In this document: piece by piece, positions 9,122 to 17,968 of the stretch
How the letters are laid out: each line of letters opens with the position of its first letter
How positions within the stretch are numbered: the stretch's first letter is position 1
Source: Streptococcus sp. HPH0090
Lineage (GTDB): Bacteria; Bacillota; Bacilli; Lactobacillales; Streptococcaceae
Direction of reading: 5' to 3'
Length of the DNA: 64,000 nt
NCBI RefSeq assembly: GCF_000411475.1
Contig: NZ_KE150464.1
Coordinates: 186,001 to 250,000 of the forward strand
Notes under the pieces: generated by a model
The model's database searches: none
Told to the model about the DNA's origin: nothing
The model's input: only the letters and a program-made list of their open reading frames with translations
Position numbers and translations under genes: made by a program

Positions 9122-9626
9122 AAAGTATGCAAAGATGTTATACAAGTCTCCGATTGGAACCTTATCTCTGGTTGCAGATGACCACTATCTGTTTGGGATA
9201 TGGATTGAAGAAGAGAGCGATTTTGAGAAGGGTTTATCTGAAAATGATGTGACTGTTGTTGAAAGTCATCCCATTTTAAATCAAATTACTTCCTATTTAG
9301 AGACTTATTTTAAGGGGCAAGATCAAGACTTATCTGAGATGCCTTTAGCTCCTGTCGGTAGTGACTTCGAAAAAAGAGTCTGGAACTACTTGCGGGGAAT
9401 CCCTTTTGGCCAGACTGTTACTTATGGGCAAATAGCTAAGGACTTGCAGGTGGCTTCTGCTCAAGCAGTCGGAGGAGCAGTAGGTCGCAATCCCTGGTCT
9501 ATCCTTGTACCTTGTCACCGTGTGCTAGGTGCTGGAGGACGTCTGACAGGCTATGCTTGGGGACTCGAAAAGAAGGCTTGGCTATTGAGGCATGAAGGTG
9601 CAAGTTATCAAGAAAATAAAAAATAG
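9114..9626 (+). CDS. ogt: Methylated-DNA-[protein]-cysteine S-methyltransferase
   Basis: Suicide DNA-repair protein that moves the methyl group from O6-methylguanine to its own cysteine. 170 aa. The acceptor Cys134 lies in PCHRVLG, with upstream FGQTVTYGQIA (helix-turn-helix) and GRNPWSILV. There is no Ada-type regulatory domain. It overlaps the GNAT gene by 8 nt and is followed 11 nt later by the ArsC-like gene, giving a three-gene cluster. Confidence 0.93.
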   Translation: MSKKYAKMLYKSPIGTLSLVADDHYLFGIWIEEESDFEKGLSENDVTVVESHPILNQITSYLETYFKGQDQDLSEMPLAPVGSDFEKRVWNYLRGIPFGQTVTYGQIAKDLQVASAQAVGGAVGRNPWSILVPCHRVLGAGGRLTGYAWGLEKKAWLLRHEGASYQENKK

Positions 9627-9637
9627 AAAGAGAAAAA

Positions 9638-9994
9638 ATGTTAGAATTTATCGAATATCCAAAATGTACAACTTGTAAAAAAGCTAAGAAAGAATTAGAT
9701 CAACTCGGACTAGAATATAAAGACGTTCATATCGTTGAAGAGACTCCGAGTGAAAAGGTCATTTTAAACTGGCTCGAAACTTCGGGATTTGAATTGAAGC
9801 AATTTTTCAACACTAGTGGAATCAAATATCGTGAACTCGGATTGAAAGATAAGGTTGGAACATTGTCAAACAAAGAAGCAGCCAAACTCTTGGCCAGTGA
9901 TGGTATGCTATTGAAACGTCCGATACTAGTTGAAAATGGTTTTGTAAAACAAATTGGCTATCGTAAATCATACAATAACTTGGATTTGAATTAG
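9638..9994 (+). CDS. ArsC/Spx-family thioredoxin-fold protein
   Basis: 118-aa member of the ArsC/Spx superfamily. The N terminus has CTTC (Cys10 and Cys13), a CxxC as in Spx and YusI/YffB-like proteins. Classical SpxA carries a C-terminal basic patch and RPI motif; here KRPILVENG is present, so the fold is clear. Real arsenate reductases need an ArsC-type Cys/Arg arrangement and usually sit in ars operons, which are absent here. Either an Spx-like redox regulator or a reductase of unknown substrate. Confidence 0.8.
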   Translation: MLEFIEYPKCTTCKKAKKELDQLGLEYKDVHIVEETPSEKVILNWLETSGFELKQFFNTSGIKYRELGLKDKVGTLSNKEAAKLLASDGMLLKRPILVENGFVKQIGYRKSYNNLDLN

Positions 9995-10150
9995 TTTTTT
10001 TCTATCTCTTTGATAGATAAAATATATAACCTCCCACTTTTAAAGTATGATAAACTAGAAGGTAGATGAAATCTGATATGCTCGTAGCAAATATTTTTAA
10101 TTAGAGCATAAGTATGATAGAATGAATCATTATCTTGAGAGGATGTTTCT

Positions 10151-10951
10151 ATGAATGTTACAACGATTTTAGCATCTGATTGGTATCAAAATTTGATGCA
10201 ATATATCCCAGACGGCAAACTCTTTAGTTGGCGTTCAGTCTTTGATGGGATTCCAAGAATAGTACAGCAATTACCGACAACTTTGATGTTGACAGTATTT
10301 GGTGCTTTTTTTGGAATTATGCTAGCCCTGCTTTTTGCCATTGTAAAAATCAATCGCGTTAGAATTCTTTATCCATTACAAGCCTTTTTTGTTAGTTTCT
10401 TAAAAGGGACTCCTATTTTAGTACAACTCATGTTGACCTATTACGGAATTCCTTTGGCACTTAAAGCATTGAATCAACAATGGGGAACTGCATTTAATAT
10501 CAATGCGATTCCAGCTGCAGCGTTTGCGATTGTAGCCTTTGCCTTTAACGAGGCAGCCTATGCTAGTGAAACCATCCGTGCAGCCATTCTTTCTGTAAAT
10601 CCTGGTGAGATTGAAGCTGCTCGCAGTCTTGGGATGACACGTGCACAAGTTTATCGCCGTGTGATTATTCCAAATGCAGCTGTGGTTGCAACACCAACTT
10701 TGATTAACTCCCTCATTGGATTGACCAAGGGAACTTCCCTCGCCTTTAGTGCAGGTGTCGTAGAAGTTTTTGCCCAAGCTCAAATCTTAGGTGGTGCAGA
10801 CTATCGTTACTTCGAACGTTTTATCTCAGTAGCTCTAGTTTATTGGGTTGTAAATATTGCTATTGAAAATCTTGGTCGTTTCATTGAAAGAAAAATGGCG
10901 ATTTCAGCACCAGATAATGTTGAAACAGATGTGAAAGGAGAGCTTCGCTAA
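10151..10951 (+). CDS. Polar amino acid ABC transporter permease
   Basis: HisM/GlnP-type inner-membrane permease, 266 aa, with about five transmembrane helices. The cytoplasmic EAA loop is visible as EIEAARSLGMTRAQVYRRVIIP, the docking site for the ATPase. Its final base overlaps the ATPase start (TAATG), showing tight coupling. No substrate-binding protein is adjacent, so the binding protein must be encoded elsewhere. An upstream -10-like TATGAT is present but the -35 is unclear. Confidence 0.92.
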   Translation: MNVTTILASDWYQNLMQYIPDGKLFSWRSVFDGIPRIVQQLPTTLMLTVFGAFFGIMLALLFAIVKINRVRILYPLQAFFVSFLKGTPILVQLMLTYYGIPLALKALNQQWGTAFNINAIPAAAFAIVAFAFNEAAYASETIRAAILSVNPGEIEAARSLGMTRAQVYRRVIIPNAAVVATPTLINSLIGLTKGTSLAFSAGVVEVFAQAQILGGADYRYFERFISVALVYWVVNIAIENLGRFIERKMAISAPDNVETDVKGELR

Positions 10952-11694
10952 TGATTAAAATTTCAAATTTAAGCAAATCCTTTTCAGGTCAGACAGTTTT
11001 GGACCATCTGAACTTAGATATTCAAAAAGGAGAAGTCGTTGCTCTTATTGGTTCATCAGGAGCTGGGAAATCAACCTTTCTTCGTAGCCTAAATTACCTG
11101 GAAACTCCCGATAGTGGAAGTATTCAGATTGATGATTTCAAAGTGGATTTTTCTCAAATTACGCAAGAAGAAATCTTGACTCTTCGTCGTAAACTATCTA
11201 TGGTGTTCCAACAGTTCAATCTGTTTGAGCGTAGAACGGCCTTAGACAATGTCAAGGAAGGTTTGGTAGTAGTAAAAAAACTATCAGATGAAGAAGCGAC
11301 TACGATAGCTAAAGAAGAGTTGGCTAAGGTTGGTCTATCTGATCGTCAACAGCACTATCCTCGCCACTTGTCAGGTGGACAAAAACAACGGGTAGCCTTG
11401 GCGCGTGCTTTGGCTATGAAACCGGACGTCTTACTCTTGGATGAACCAACTTCAGCACTGGACCCAGAATTGGTTGGTGAGGTAGAAAGATCTATCGCTA
11501 ATGCCGCTAAGTCGGGACAAACCATGATTTTGGTGAGTCACGACATGTCCTTTGTCTCTCAAGTGGCTGATAAGGTTTTGTTCTTGGATAAAGGAAAGAT
11601 TATTGAGTCTGGAACACCAGATGAGATTATCAATCATCCGAAAGAAGAACGAACAAAAGAATTCTTTGCTAGTTACAAACGGACCTATATTTGA
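10951..11694 (+). CDS. Polar amino acid ABC transporter ATP-binding protein
   Basis: GlnQ/HisP-type ATPase of 247 aa that powers amino acid import with the upstream permease. Walker A GSSGAGKST, Q-loop FQQFNLF, signature LSGGQ, Walker B LLLDEP and switch His in LVSHDM are all intact. The start codon overlaps the permease stop. A long hairpin follows the gene. Confidence 0.94.
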   Translation: MIKISNLSKSFSGQTVLDHLNLDIQKGEVVALIGSSGAGKSTFLRSLNYLETPDSGSIQIDDFKVDFSQITQEEILTLRRKLSMVFQQFNLFERRTALDNVKEGLVVVKKLSDEEATTIAKEELAKVGLSDRQQHYPRHLSGGQKQRVALARALAMKPDVLLLDEPTSALDPELVGEVERSIANAAKSGQTMILVSHDMSFVSQVADKVLFLDKGKIIESGTPDEIINHPKEERTKEFFASYKRTYI

Positions 11695-11713
11695 TATAAT
11701 AGAAGATAAGAAA

Positions 11714-11740
11714 AACTCAGTTAGCTAAGCTAACTGGGTT
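11714..11740 (+). terminator. Hairpin after the ABC importer operon
   Basis: Stem AACTCAGTTAGC / GCTAACTGGGTT with a 3-nt loop. The following T tract is interrupted, so it may be a leaky terminator or a processing hairpin. Confidence 0.6.
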
Positions 11741-11773
11741 TGCTCTTTAAAATTAATAGAAATGAGAGAGAGC

Positions 11774-11998
11774 ATGTTAGTCCAGCTATTTGCTTTATAT
11801 TTAGAGAGTTTAGTGTTGACGATACTACTGGTCTTACTGGTTTTAGGGCTTTGGATTGGTTTTAGAGCACTATCAGGAGCCGATAAAACTGCTAAGGAAC
11901 GTCAAGCTCACCTCTACGATATGATTATGATTGGAGTTTTGATAATTCCAGTACTGTCTTTTGCAACCATGAGTATCTTGTTGGTTCTCAAGGCATAA
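11774..11998 (+). CDS. Small DUF4059-type membrane protein
   Basis: 74-aa protein with two hydrophobic helices (about residues 5-30 and 52-72) separated by a charged loop with KTAKERQAHLYD, typical of streptococcal DUF4059 proteins. Function unknown. An in-frame ATG at 11762 would add four residues (MRES), but GAGAG immediately before 11774 better suits initiation there; start confidence is moderate. It lies between the amino acid importer and trxB. Confidence 0.7.
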   Translation: MLVQLFALYLESLVLTILLVLLVLGLWIGFRALSGADKTAKERQAHLYDMIMIGVLIIPVLSFATMSILLVLKA

Positions 11999-12063
11999 TA
12001 GTTGTTAAATAGGATATAATCCGTTAGAATAAAAATAGTTACAACAAGAAAGAAGGAAAGAGA

Positions 12064-12975
12064 ATGTACGATACGATTATTATCGGTGCAGGTCCTGCTG
12101 GGATGACTGCAGCCTTGTATGCAGCACGCAGTAATCTGAAAGTTGCTTTGATTGAAGGTGGCCTTCCTGGTGGTCAGATGAATAATACTTCGGATATTGA
12201 AAACTATCCAGGCTATGCCAATATCAGTGGTCCAGAATTAGCTGAAAAGATGTTTGAACCACTTGAAAATCTTGGTGTTGAGCATCTTTATGGCTTTGTT
12301 GAAAATGTTGAGGACCATGGCGAATTTAAAAAAGTCGTAACAGACGACCAAGTTTATGAAACTCGTACAGTTATCGTAGCGACAGGTTCTAAGCACCGTC
12401 TATTGGGAGTTCCAGGTGAAGAAGAACTTAATAGCCGTGGTGTTTCTTATTGTGCCGTTTGTGATGGAGCCTTTTTCCGTGACCAAGATTTGTTGGTTGT
12501 AGGTGGAGGTGACTCAGCAGTTGAAGAAGCAATCTTCTTAACACAGTTTGCCAAAACTGTAACTATCGTTCACCGTCGTGATGAACTTCGTGCTCAAAAA
12601 GTCTTGCAAGATAGAGCTTTTGCCAATGAAAAAATCAATTTCATTTGGGATTCTGTTGTCAAAGAAATCAAGGGTGAAAACCGTGTGGAGTCAGTTGTCA
12701 TTGAAAATGTTAAAACAGGACAAGTGACAGAACAAGCCTTTGGTGGTGTCTTCATCTATGTTGGATTAGATCCAGTTAGTGACTTCGTTCAAGAGTTGCA
12801 GATTCGAGACCAGGCAGGTTGGATTGTGACAGATGACCACATGAAGACAAGTGTTGCAGGTGTCTTTGCAGTTGGGGATGTTCGTCAGAAAGACCTTCGC
12901 CAAGTTACAACAGCAGTTGGAGATGGCGCCATTGCAGGTCAAGAAGCCTATAAATATATCACTGAACATAATTAA
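12064..12975 (+). CDS. trxB: Thioredoxin reductase
   Basis: Cytosolic NADPH-dependent flavoenzyme that reduces thioredoxin. 303 aa. FAD-binding GAGPAGMTAALYAAR is at the N terminus, the redox-active disulfide is CAVC (Cys130, Cys133) in YCAVCDG, the NADPH-binding GGGDSAVEEA follows, and the C-terminal FAVGDVR closes the FAD domain. The arrangement matches low-molecular-weight bacterial TrxB. A TATAAT box lies at 12015-12020 and a strong convergent terminator follows. Confidence 0.96.
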   Translation: MYDTIIIGAGPAGMTAALYAARSNLKVALIEGGLPGGQMNNTSDIENYPGYANISGPELAEKMFEPLENLGVEHLYGFVENVEDHGEFKKVVTDDQVYETRTVIVATGSKHRLLGVPGEEELNSRGVSYCAVCDGAFFRDQDLLVVGGGDSAVEEAIFLTQFAKTVTIVHRRDELRAQKVLQDRAFANEKINFIWDSVVKEIKGENRVESVVIENVKTGQVTEQAFGGVFIYVGLDPVSDFVQELQIRDQAGWIVTDDHMKTSVAGVFAVGDVRQKDLRQVTTAVGDGAIAGQEAYKYITEHN

Positions 12976-13010
12976 AAAAGTTTCCAATCAAACGATTGGA
13001 AACTTTTTTA
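12974..13010. terminator. Convergent terminator, trxB / rlmB
   Basis: Near-perfect stem AAAAGTTTCCAATC / GATTGGAAACTTTT with a 4-nt loop, A and T tracts on each side. Confidence 0.9.
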
Positions 13011-13736
13011 TAATCGATTTCGGAAGACTTCGTACATGAGGATAGCTGCAGCAACACTGGCATTGAGGCTTTGTACATGTCCATTCATTGGAATAGTGAT
13101 CATCTCGTCCACTTGCTTTTTGATGTTACTTGAGATACCTTTTCCTTCATTTCCGATAATGAGAGCGACTTTGCCACTTGTGTTCCATTTATGGCAAGGT
13201 GTTCCGTTCATATCAGTTCCAAAAGTCCAGAATCCCTCGTCTTTGAGTTTGTCCAAGGTTTGACTGAGATTAGTGACTCGGGCAATAGGAACATGTTCAA
13301 TCGCACCCGTTGCTGTTTTTGCTACGACAGGAGTGACGCCGACAGCTCGGTGTTTGGGAATAATAACACCTGAAACATTGGTTGCATCCGCTGTTCTCAA
13401 GATAGAACCGAGATTATGTGGATCTGTTAAACCATCAAGAATTAGCAGTAGTGGATTTTCTTCTTGACGTGTCTTTGCAAGAATCTGCTCAAGTTCTGTA
13501 TAGGCAAATTCAGAAACACGCAAAACAAAACCTTGGTGAACAGCACCCTCAGTCATTTCAGAAAGAGCCTTTTTTGAAGTCCAAGAGATGGATACTTTCT
13601 TTTCTGTAGCTAGTTCCTTAACCTTTTCTACATTTTTTCCACGAAGATCATCTTGGAGATAAAGTTTGTTTCCTGTATTTGCTAAAAGTGCTTCAGTGAC
13701 GGCGTGAACGCCATAGACAATATCATTTGTTTTCAT
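13008..13736 (-). CDS. rlmB: TrmH/SpoU-family RNA 2'-O-methyltransferase (RlmB-like)
   Basis: SAM-dependent ribose methyltransferase with an N-terminal L30e-like substrate-binding domain (about residues 1-75) and a C-terminal SPOUT knot. Motifs are DPHNLGSILRTADA (motif 1), IIGNEGKGIS (motif 2) and MNGHVQSLNASVAAAI (motif 3), as in RlmB, which methylates G2251 of 23S rRNA. The start is placed at MKTNDIVYGVHAV, because the family begins here and a TATAAT box covers the possible upstream extension. No ribosome-binding site precedes this ATG (see findings). Confidence 0.87.
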   Translation of the reverse strand: MKTNDIVYGVHAVTEALLANTGNKLYLQDDLRGKNVEKVKELATEKKVSISWTSKKALSEMTEGAVHQGFVLRVSEFAYTELEQILAKTRQEENPLLLILDGLTDPHNLGSILRTADATNVSGVIIPKHRAVGVTPVVAKTATGAIEHVPIARVTNLSQTLDKLKDEGFWTFGTDMNGTPCHKWNTSGKVALIIGNEGKGISSNIKKQVDEMITIPMNGHVQSLNASVAAAILMYEVFRNRL

Positions 13737-13742
13737 GGCTCT

Positions 13743-13769
13743 ATTATAACATAAAACCCCGCCTTGCAA
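13743..13769 (-). promoter_or_regulatory. rlmB promoter, possible leaderless start
   Basis: Minus strand: TTGCAA (13764-13769), 15-nt spacer, extended -10 TGTTATAAT (hexamer 13743-13748). Only six bases separate TATAAT from the rlmB ATG, so transcription would start at or next to the A of ATG. Confidence 0.5.
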
Positions 13770-13775
13770 CGGGAT
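13753..13775 (-). terminator. Probable def terminator
   Basis: Minus strand AATCCCG ... CGGGGTTTT hairpin directly after the def stop. It overlaps the rlmB promoter elements. Confidence 0.5.
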
Positions 13776-13780
13776 TTTCT

Positions 13781-14392
13781 TTATTCAAGAATGAGTAGAC
13801 CTTCTTTGACTGCAAAAGGATCTTTTTCGTTAATTCGATCGTAAAACATAATACCATTTAAGTGGTCAATTTCATGTTGGACAACGATTGAGTTGTAGCC
13901 TTTTAACTTGATACGATGTTTTTCGCCATCCTTGTCAAAGTAGTCAACAGTCACTCGAGCATGACGGATAACATAACCTGGGACAGCTCGGTCAACTGAT
14001 AGGCAACCTTCTCCCTCACCTAGAGCAGCATCTTGGACTGAATGTGAGACAATTTTAGGATTGTACATAACAGCTTGCAGGTCATAGGCTTCTTGAGGTG
14101 TTTCGCCTTCTTCAGTGATATTTGGAACCAAAACAGCGATGATACGTTTTGAGATGTCCAATTGTGGTGCTGCAAGTCCAACTCCTCCACGAAGACCTAA
14201 TTTTTCAGCCATAACTGGGTCTTGTGAATGTTTCAAAAATTGCATCATTTTCTCACCGAGGATAATATCTTGATCACTCAATGGGAAAGTGACCTCCTCA
14301 GCAACAGCACGTAGAGTTGGATTGCCCTCGCGGATAATATCTTTCATATCAATTAGATGTGAAGCTTTTGTAATACGTTCTATAGCAGACAT
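13781..14392 (-). CDS. def: Peptide deformylase
   Basis: Removes the formyl group from nascent polypeptides; essential metalloenzyme. 203 aa, a length typical of Gram-positive type II enzymes. The three metal-site motifs are present: [14 protein letters not shown] (Cys ligand) and QHEIDHLNG (two His ligands and catalytic Glu). The ATG has a good AAGGAG on the minus strand. The sequence is nearly what is expected for a mitis-group Def. Confidence 0.97.
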   Translation of the reverse strand: MSAIERITKASHLIDMKDIIREGNPTLRAVAEEVTFPLSDQDIILGEKMMQFLKHSQDPVMAEKLGLRGGVGLAAPQLDISKRIIAVLVPNITEEGETPQEAYDLQAVMYNPKIVSHSVQDAALGEGEGCLSVDRAVPGYVIRHARVTVDYFDKDGEKHRIKLKGYNSIVVQHEIDHLNGIMFYDRINEKDPFAVKEGLLILE

Positions 14393-14551
14393 GTTCTCTC
14401 CTTCCTTACATTACATTTACATGATAACACAAAACAGATGAGAAAGAAAGTAACAGAAGCCGTTAAAAAATAATAGAAAGAAAGGAAATACCTATTTGTC
14501 TGTGGTATAATAAGGTAAGGAGACTTGCATCAAAAAGCAAGGAGAAAACAG

Positions 14552-15871
14552 ATGGAAAAACGTAGTAGTAGAAATCAAAAAGGTCCAGTTTTACAAGTTG
14601 CTAGAAAATCTATTCGATTTTTCAAAAACTATCGACAGTGGAGCAATAAAACCGTTATTGTCGTTTTGTTGATTGTTGTTGCGATTTCGATGGCTTTGAC
14701 CTTATTAGCTCAAGGGATAAAGGGAATTCCATTGACCAGTAGTAGTACAACTGTCGTTAGTCAGACAGCTGATTCTAAGGAGAAAACTACGGCAACAGAG
14801 CAAGAAACAAGTGCGCGTATTATGGCAAATGGGGATCTTCTCTATCATATTCCAATTTATCGAACTGCCCTAAAAGAAGATGGGACTTATGATTTCCATG
14901 AAAATTTTGAGTATGTAAAACCTTGGCTCAAGCAAGCAGATCTAGTCATCGGTGACTTTGAAGGTACTGTAAACAAAGACCACTACTTGGGAGGCTATCC
15001 TTTGTTCAATGCTCCTGGAGAAGTCATGGACGCTATAAAGGATGCTGGTTATCAGGTCTTAGACTTAGCTCACAACCATATCTTAGATTCTCAGATTGAG
15101 GGTGTTTTTTCGACTGCAGATGCTATCGAAAAAGCTGGAATGACACCAATTGGTGTTTATACCCATGAACCACGAGATAAAGCACCGATAGTCATCAAGG
15201 AAGTTAACGGAATTAAAGTTGCTCTCTTAGCTTATTCTTATGGATTTAACGGTATTGAAGAATACATTTCTAAAGAAGATTATGATAATCATTTGTCTGA
15301 CCTGAATGAAGAAAAAATGAAGGCAGAAATTGAAAGAGCCGAAAAAGAAGCAGATATCACGGTTATAATGCCTCAGATGGGAATTGAGTATCAATTGGAA
15401 CCAACTGAAGAGCAAAAACAACTCTATCATAAAATGATTGACTGGGGAGCAGATATTATTTTTGGTGGCCATCCTCACGTTGTTGAACCTGCTGAGACAG
15501 TTGAGAAAGATGGGGACAAGAAACTCATTATCTATTCTATGGGAAATTTCATCTCAAATCAGCGAATTGAGACCATGCAGGATGAGGAAAATGCAAAATG
15601 GACAGAACGTGGTGTTCTCATGGACGTGACCATTAAGAAAAAATCTGGTAAGACTACAATTGAGACGGCTAAAGCTCATCCTACATGGGTTAATAGAACA
15701 CCAAAAGGAACGTATTCTCCAGAAGGCTATCCACTTTATCTATACCAGACTTATATTTTGGATGATTTCATCGAAGGTGGGAAATACCGTGATCAGTTAG
15801 ATGAGGCAACCAAGGAACGAATTGATACAGCCTACAAGGAAATGAATGAGCATGTAGGTTTGAAATGGTAA
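14552..15871 (+). CDS. CapA-family (PGA_cap) membrane-anchored metallophosphatase-like protein
   Basis: 439-aa protein with a basic N terminus, a transmembrane helix at about residues 32-56, a Ser/Thr spacer and an extracytoplasmic CapA domain. The calcineurin-like metal motifs are MANGDLLYH, IGDFEGTV, LAHNHILD and GGHPHVVEP. CapA/PgsA proteins take part in poly-gamma-glutamate export or anchoring, but no capBC genes are here, so that role is not supported; a surface phosphoesterase of unknown substrate is equally possible. ATG 14552 is preceded by AAGGAG (14539-14544); an upstream in-frame TTG lacks this. Confidence 0.82.
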   Translation: MEKRSSRNQKGPVLQVARKSIRFFKNYRQWSNKTVIVVLLIVVAISMALTLLAQGIKGIPLTSSSTTVVSQTADSKEKTTATEQETSARIMANGDLLYHIPIYRTALKEDGTYDFHENFEYVKPWLKQADLVIGDFEGTVNKDHYLGGYPLFNAPGEVMDAIKDAGYQVLDLAHNHILDSQIEGVFSTADAIEKAGMTPIGVYTHEPRDKAPIVIKEVNGIKVALLAYSYGFNGIEEYISKEDYDNHLSDLNEEKMKAEIERAEKEADITVIMPQMGIEYQLEPTEEQKQLYHKMIDWGADIIFGGHPHVVEPAETVEKDGDKKLIIYSMGNFISNQRIETMQDEENAKWTERGVLMDVTIKKKSGKTTIETAKAHPTWVNRTPKGTYSPEGYPLYLYQTYILDDFIEGGKYRDQLDEATKERIDTAYKEMNEHVGLKW

Positions 15872-15894
15872 TAACTAAGAGCAAGAAGGATATT

Positions 15895-16722
15895 ATGGAT
15901 ATTAAAGTCATTGCGACGGATATGGATGGTACGTTGTTGGATCCAAAAGGACAACTAGATCTTCCACGCCTAGAAAAAATATTGGATAAGCTAGATCAAC
16001 GTGGCATTCGTTTTGTCATTGCTACTGGGAATGAAGTTCATCGCATGCGACAATTACTGAAGCATCTTGTAGAAAGAGTCATTCTCGTAGTTGCTAATGG
16101 TGCTCGTATATTCGAAAATGATAAATTGCTACAGGCACAAACTTGGGATGATGCTATGGTTGATAGGGCTTTAGACCATTTTAAAGGTAGAGAATGCCAG
16201 GATCAGTTTGTAGTAACTGGTATGAATGGTGGTTTTGTTAAGGAAGGCACTGTTTTTACAGAACTGGATAAATTTATGACTCCAGAGATGATTGAAAAGC
16301 TCTATCGACGAATGCACTTTGTTGATGAATTTGACTCTAGCTTATTCGGTGGTGTTCTAAAGATGAGTATGGTTGTTGGTGAAGAACGATCAGATGCAGT
16401 TTTGCAGGAAATTAATGACTTGTTTGACGGTCATGTTCGTGCTGTTTCTAGTGGATATGGCTGTATTGATATCTTACAAGACGGGATCCATAAGGCTTGG
16501 GGCTTAGAGGAATTGCTCAAACGTTGGAACTTAAAACCAGAACAAATCATGGCTTTTGGAGACAGTGAAAATGACATCGAAATGTTAGAGTTGGCAGGAA
16601 TTTCTTACGCTATGGAAAATGCTGAGGAGTCTGTCAAGAAAGTTGCTACAAAAGTAGCTCCAGCCAACAGTCAGGCGGGTGTTTACCAAGTTTTAGAAAA
16701 CTGGCTAGAAAAAGGAGAATAA
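15895..16722 (+). CDS. Cof-type HAD-IIB hydrolase
   Basis: Cytosolic sugar-phosphate or nucleotide phosphatase-like protein of 275 aa. Motif I DMDGTLLD supplies the two catalytic Asp residues, motif II is IATGNE, and motif IV is AFGDSENDIEML; the C2B cap lies between. Substrate unknown. ATG 15895 is chosen for its AGAAGGA site; an in-frame ATG at 15865 would overlap the capA-like gene and add residues before the usual family start. The SGNH gene begins one base after the stop. Confidence 0.88.
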   Translation: MDIKVIATDMDGTLLDPKGQLDLPRLEKILDKLDQRGIRFVIATGNEVHRMRQLLKHLVERVILVVANGARIFENDKLLQAQTWDDAMVDRALDHFKGRECQDQFVVTGMNGGFVKEGTVFTELDKFMTPEMIEKLYRRMHFVDEFDSSLFGGVLKMSMVVGEERSDAVLQEINDLFDGHVRAVSSGYGCIDILQDGIHKAWGLEELLKRWNLKPEQIMAFGDSENDIEMLELAGISYAMENAEESVKKVATKVAPANSQAGVYQVLENWLEKGE

Positions 16723-16723
16723 C

Positions 16724-17359
16724 TTGGCAGTACAGTTATTAGAAAATTGGCTCTTAAAAGAGCAGGAGAAAATTCAAACCAAGTATCGTAAACTCAATCG
16801 TATCTCGGTAATTGAACCATCTATCATCTTTATTGGTGATTCAATTATTGAGTATTATCCTTTGCAAGAGCTACTAGGTACATCAAAGACGATTGTGAAT
16901 CGAGGCATTCGAGGCTATCAGACCGGATTTTTATTGAAGAATCTTGATGCCCACCTCTATGGTGATGCAGTAGATCAAATTGTATTATTGATTGGGACAA
17001 ATGACATTGGAAAAGATGTTCCAATGATGGAAGCGCTAAACAATCTTGAGAGTGTGATTCAAACCATTTCACGTGACTATCCGCTGTCACAAATAAAGCT
17101 TGTTTCCATCTTGCCGGTCAATGAGAGTGAGAATTTCAAACAGACTGTTTATATTCGTACCAATGAAAAAATTAAAGAATGGAACCAAGCCTACCAAGAA
17201 CTGGCATTAGCCTATATGCAGGTAGAATATGTATCTGTTTTTGACAAACTACTCGATCAGGAAGGACAACTCAAATCAGACTATACAACAGATGGTCTTC
17301 ATCTTAGCGTCTCTGGCTATCAGACTTTATCAAAAGCCTTGAAAGATTACATTTTCTAA
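16724..17359 (+). CDS. SGNH/GDSL-family esterase
   Basis: 211-aa cytosolic SGNH hydrolase. Block I is FIGDSIIEYY (catalytic Ser), block III GTNDIG (Asn), block V DGLHLSVSGY (Asp and His). There is no signal peptide, so it acts inside the cell, perhaps as an acetylesterase or lysophospholipase-type enzyme; substrate unknown. The start is a TTG, supported by AAAGGAG seven bases upstream that overlaps the end of the HAD gene. It is probably co-transcribed with the HAD and CapA-like genes. Confidence 0.85.
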   Translation: MAVQLLENWLLKEQEKIQTKYRKLNRISVIEPSIIFIGDSIIEYYPLQELLGTSKTIVNRGIRGYQTGFLLKNLDAHLYGDAVDQIVLLIGTNDIGKDVPMMEALNNLESVIQTISRDYPLSQIKLVSILPVNESENFKQTVYIRTNEKIKEWNQAYQELALAYMQVEYVSVFDKLLDQEGQLKSDYTTDGLHLSVSGYQTLSKALKDYIF

Positions 17360-17374
17360 GTTTTTGCCTGTTTT

Positions 17375-17403
17375 TTGCTTTTTTAACCTAGATAAGGTAT
17401 AAT
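17375..17403 (+). promoter_or_regulatory. ssrA promoter
   Basis: TTGCTT (17375-17380), 17-nt spacer, perfect TATAAT (17398-17403), just before the tmRNA 5' end. Confidence 0.7.
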
Positions 17404-17418
17404 ATCTTTATAGTCTTT

Positions 17419-17763
17419 GGGGTCGTTACGGATTCGACAGGCATTATGAGGCATATTTTGCGACTCGTGTGGCGACGTAAACGCTCAGTTAAATATAACT
17501 GCAAAAAATAACACTTCTTACGCTCTAGCTGCCTAAAAACCAGCAGGCGTGACCCGATTCGGATTGCTCGTGTCTGATGACAGGTCTTATTATTAGCGAG
17601 ATACGATCAAGCTTTGTCTAGCAGTTTGGTAAGAGATTTATAGACTCGCAGTTCCTAGGCTTGAGTTATGTGTCGAGGGACTGTTAAAACAATACATAAC
17701 CTATGGTTGTAGACAAATATGTTAGCAGGTGTTTGGACGTGGGTTCGACTCCCACCGGCTCCA
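17419..17763 (+). ncRNA. ssrA: tmRNA (transfer-messenger RNA)
   Basis: Rescues stalled ribosomes by trans-translation. The 5' end GGGGTCGTTACGGATTCGAC and 3' end GGTTCGACTCCCACCGGCTCCA form the tRNA-Ala-like half. The tag reading frame at 17501-17536 encodes AKNNTSYALAA then TAA, the streptococcal degradation tag, with GCA as resume codon. The length of about 345 nt fits one-piece tmRNA. The mature 3' CCA is partly encoded (CCA at 17761-17763). Confidence 0.97.
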
Positions 17764-17801
17764 TTCTGTAAAGTTTCATCAAGTAAGATACATGTATCGC
17801 A

Positions 17802-17889
17802 GGAGAATTACTCAAGAGGCTGAAGAGGACGGTTTGCTAAATCGTTAGGTCGGGTAACCGGCGCGGGGGTTCGAATCCCCCATTCTCCG
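17802..17889 (+). tRNA. tRNA-Ser(GCU)
   Basis: 88 nt with a long variable arm. Acceptor GGAGAAT pairs with ATTCTCC, discriminator G. Anticodon arm ACGGT-TTGCTAA-ATCGT gives anticodon GCU (reads AGC/AGU). T arm GGGGGTTCGAATCCCCC. No CCA is encoded. It lies 38 nt behind ssrA and is probably transcribed with it. Confidence 0.96.
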
Positions 17890-17968
17890 TTAGAATAACG
17901 CTATGTTTTTCTAAACCATACCCTTGGAGTAAGATTCCAAGAGTAAATATTATACATTGAGGTATATT

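Noticed and set aside
9638-9994. Arsenate reductase call for the ArsC-like gene
   Set aside because: A CxxC motif and lack of ars neighbours fit Spx/YusI-like proteins better; kept as a superfamily call only.
14525-14551. Upstream TTG start for the CapA-like protein
   Set aside because: The strong AAGGAG is correctly spaced for ATG 14552; the TTG has none.
17419-17889. tmRNA/tRNA pair as an integration site for a mobile element
   Set aside because: These genes are common att sites, but no integrase, direct repeat of the 3' end or phage genes is present nearby.
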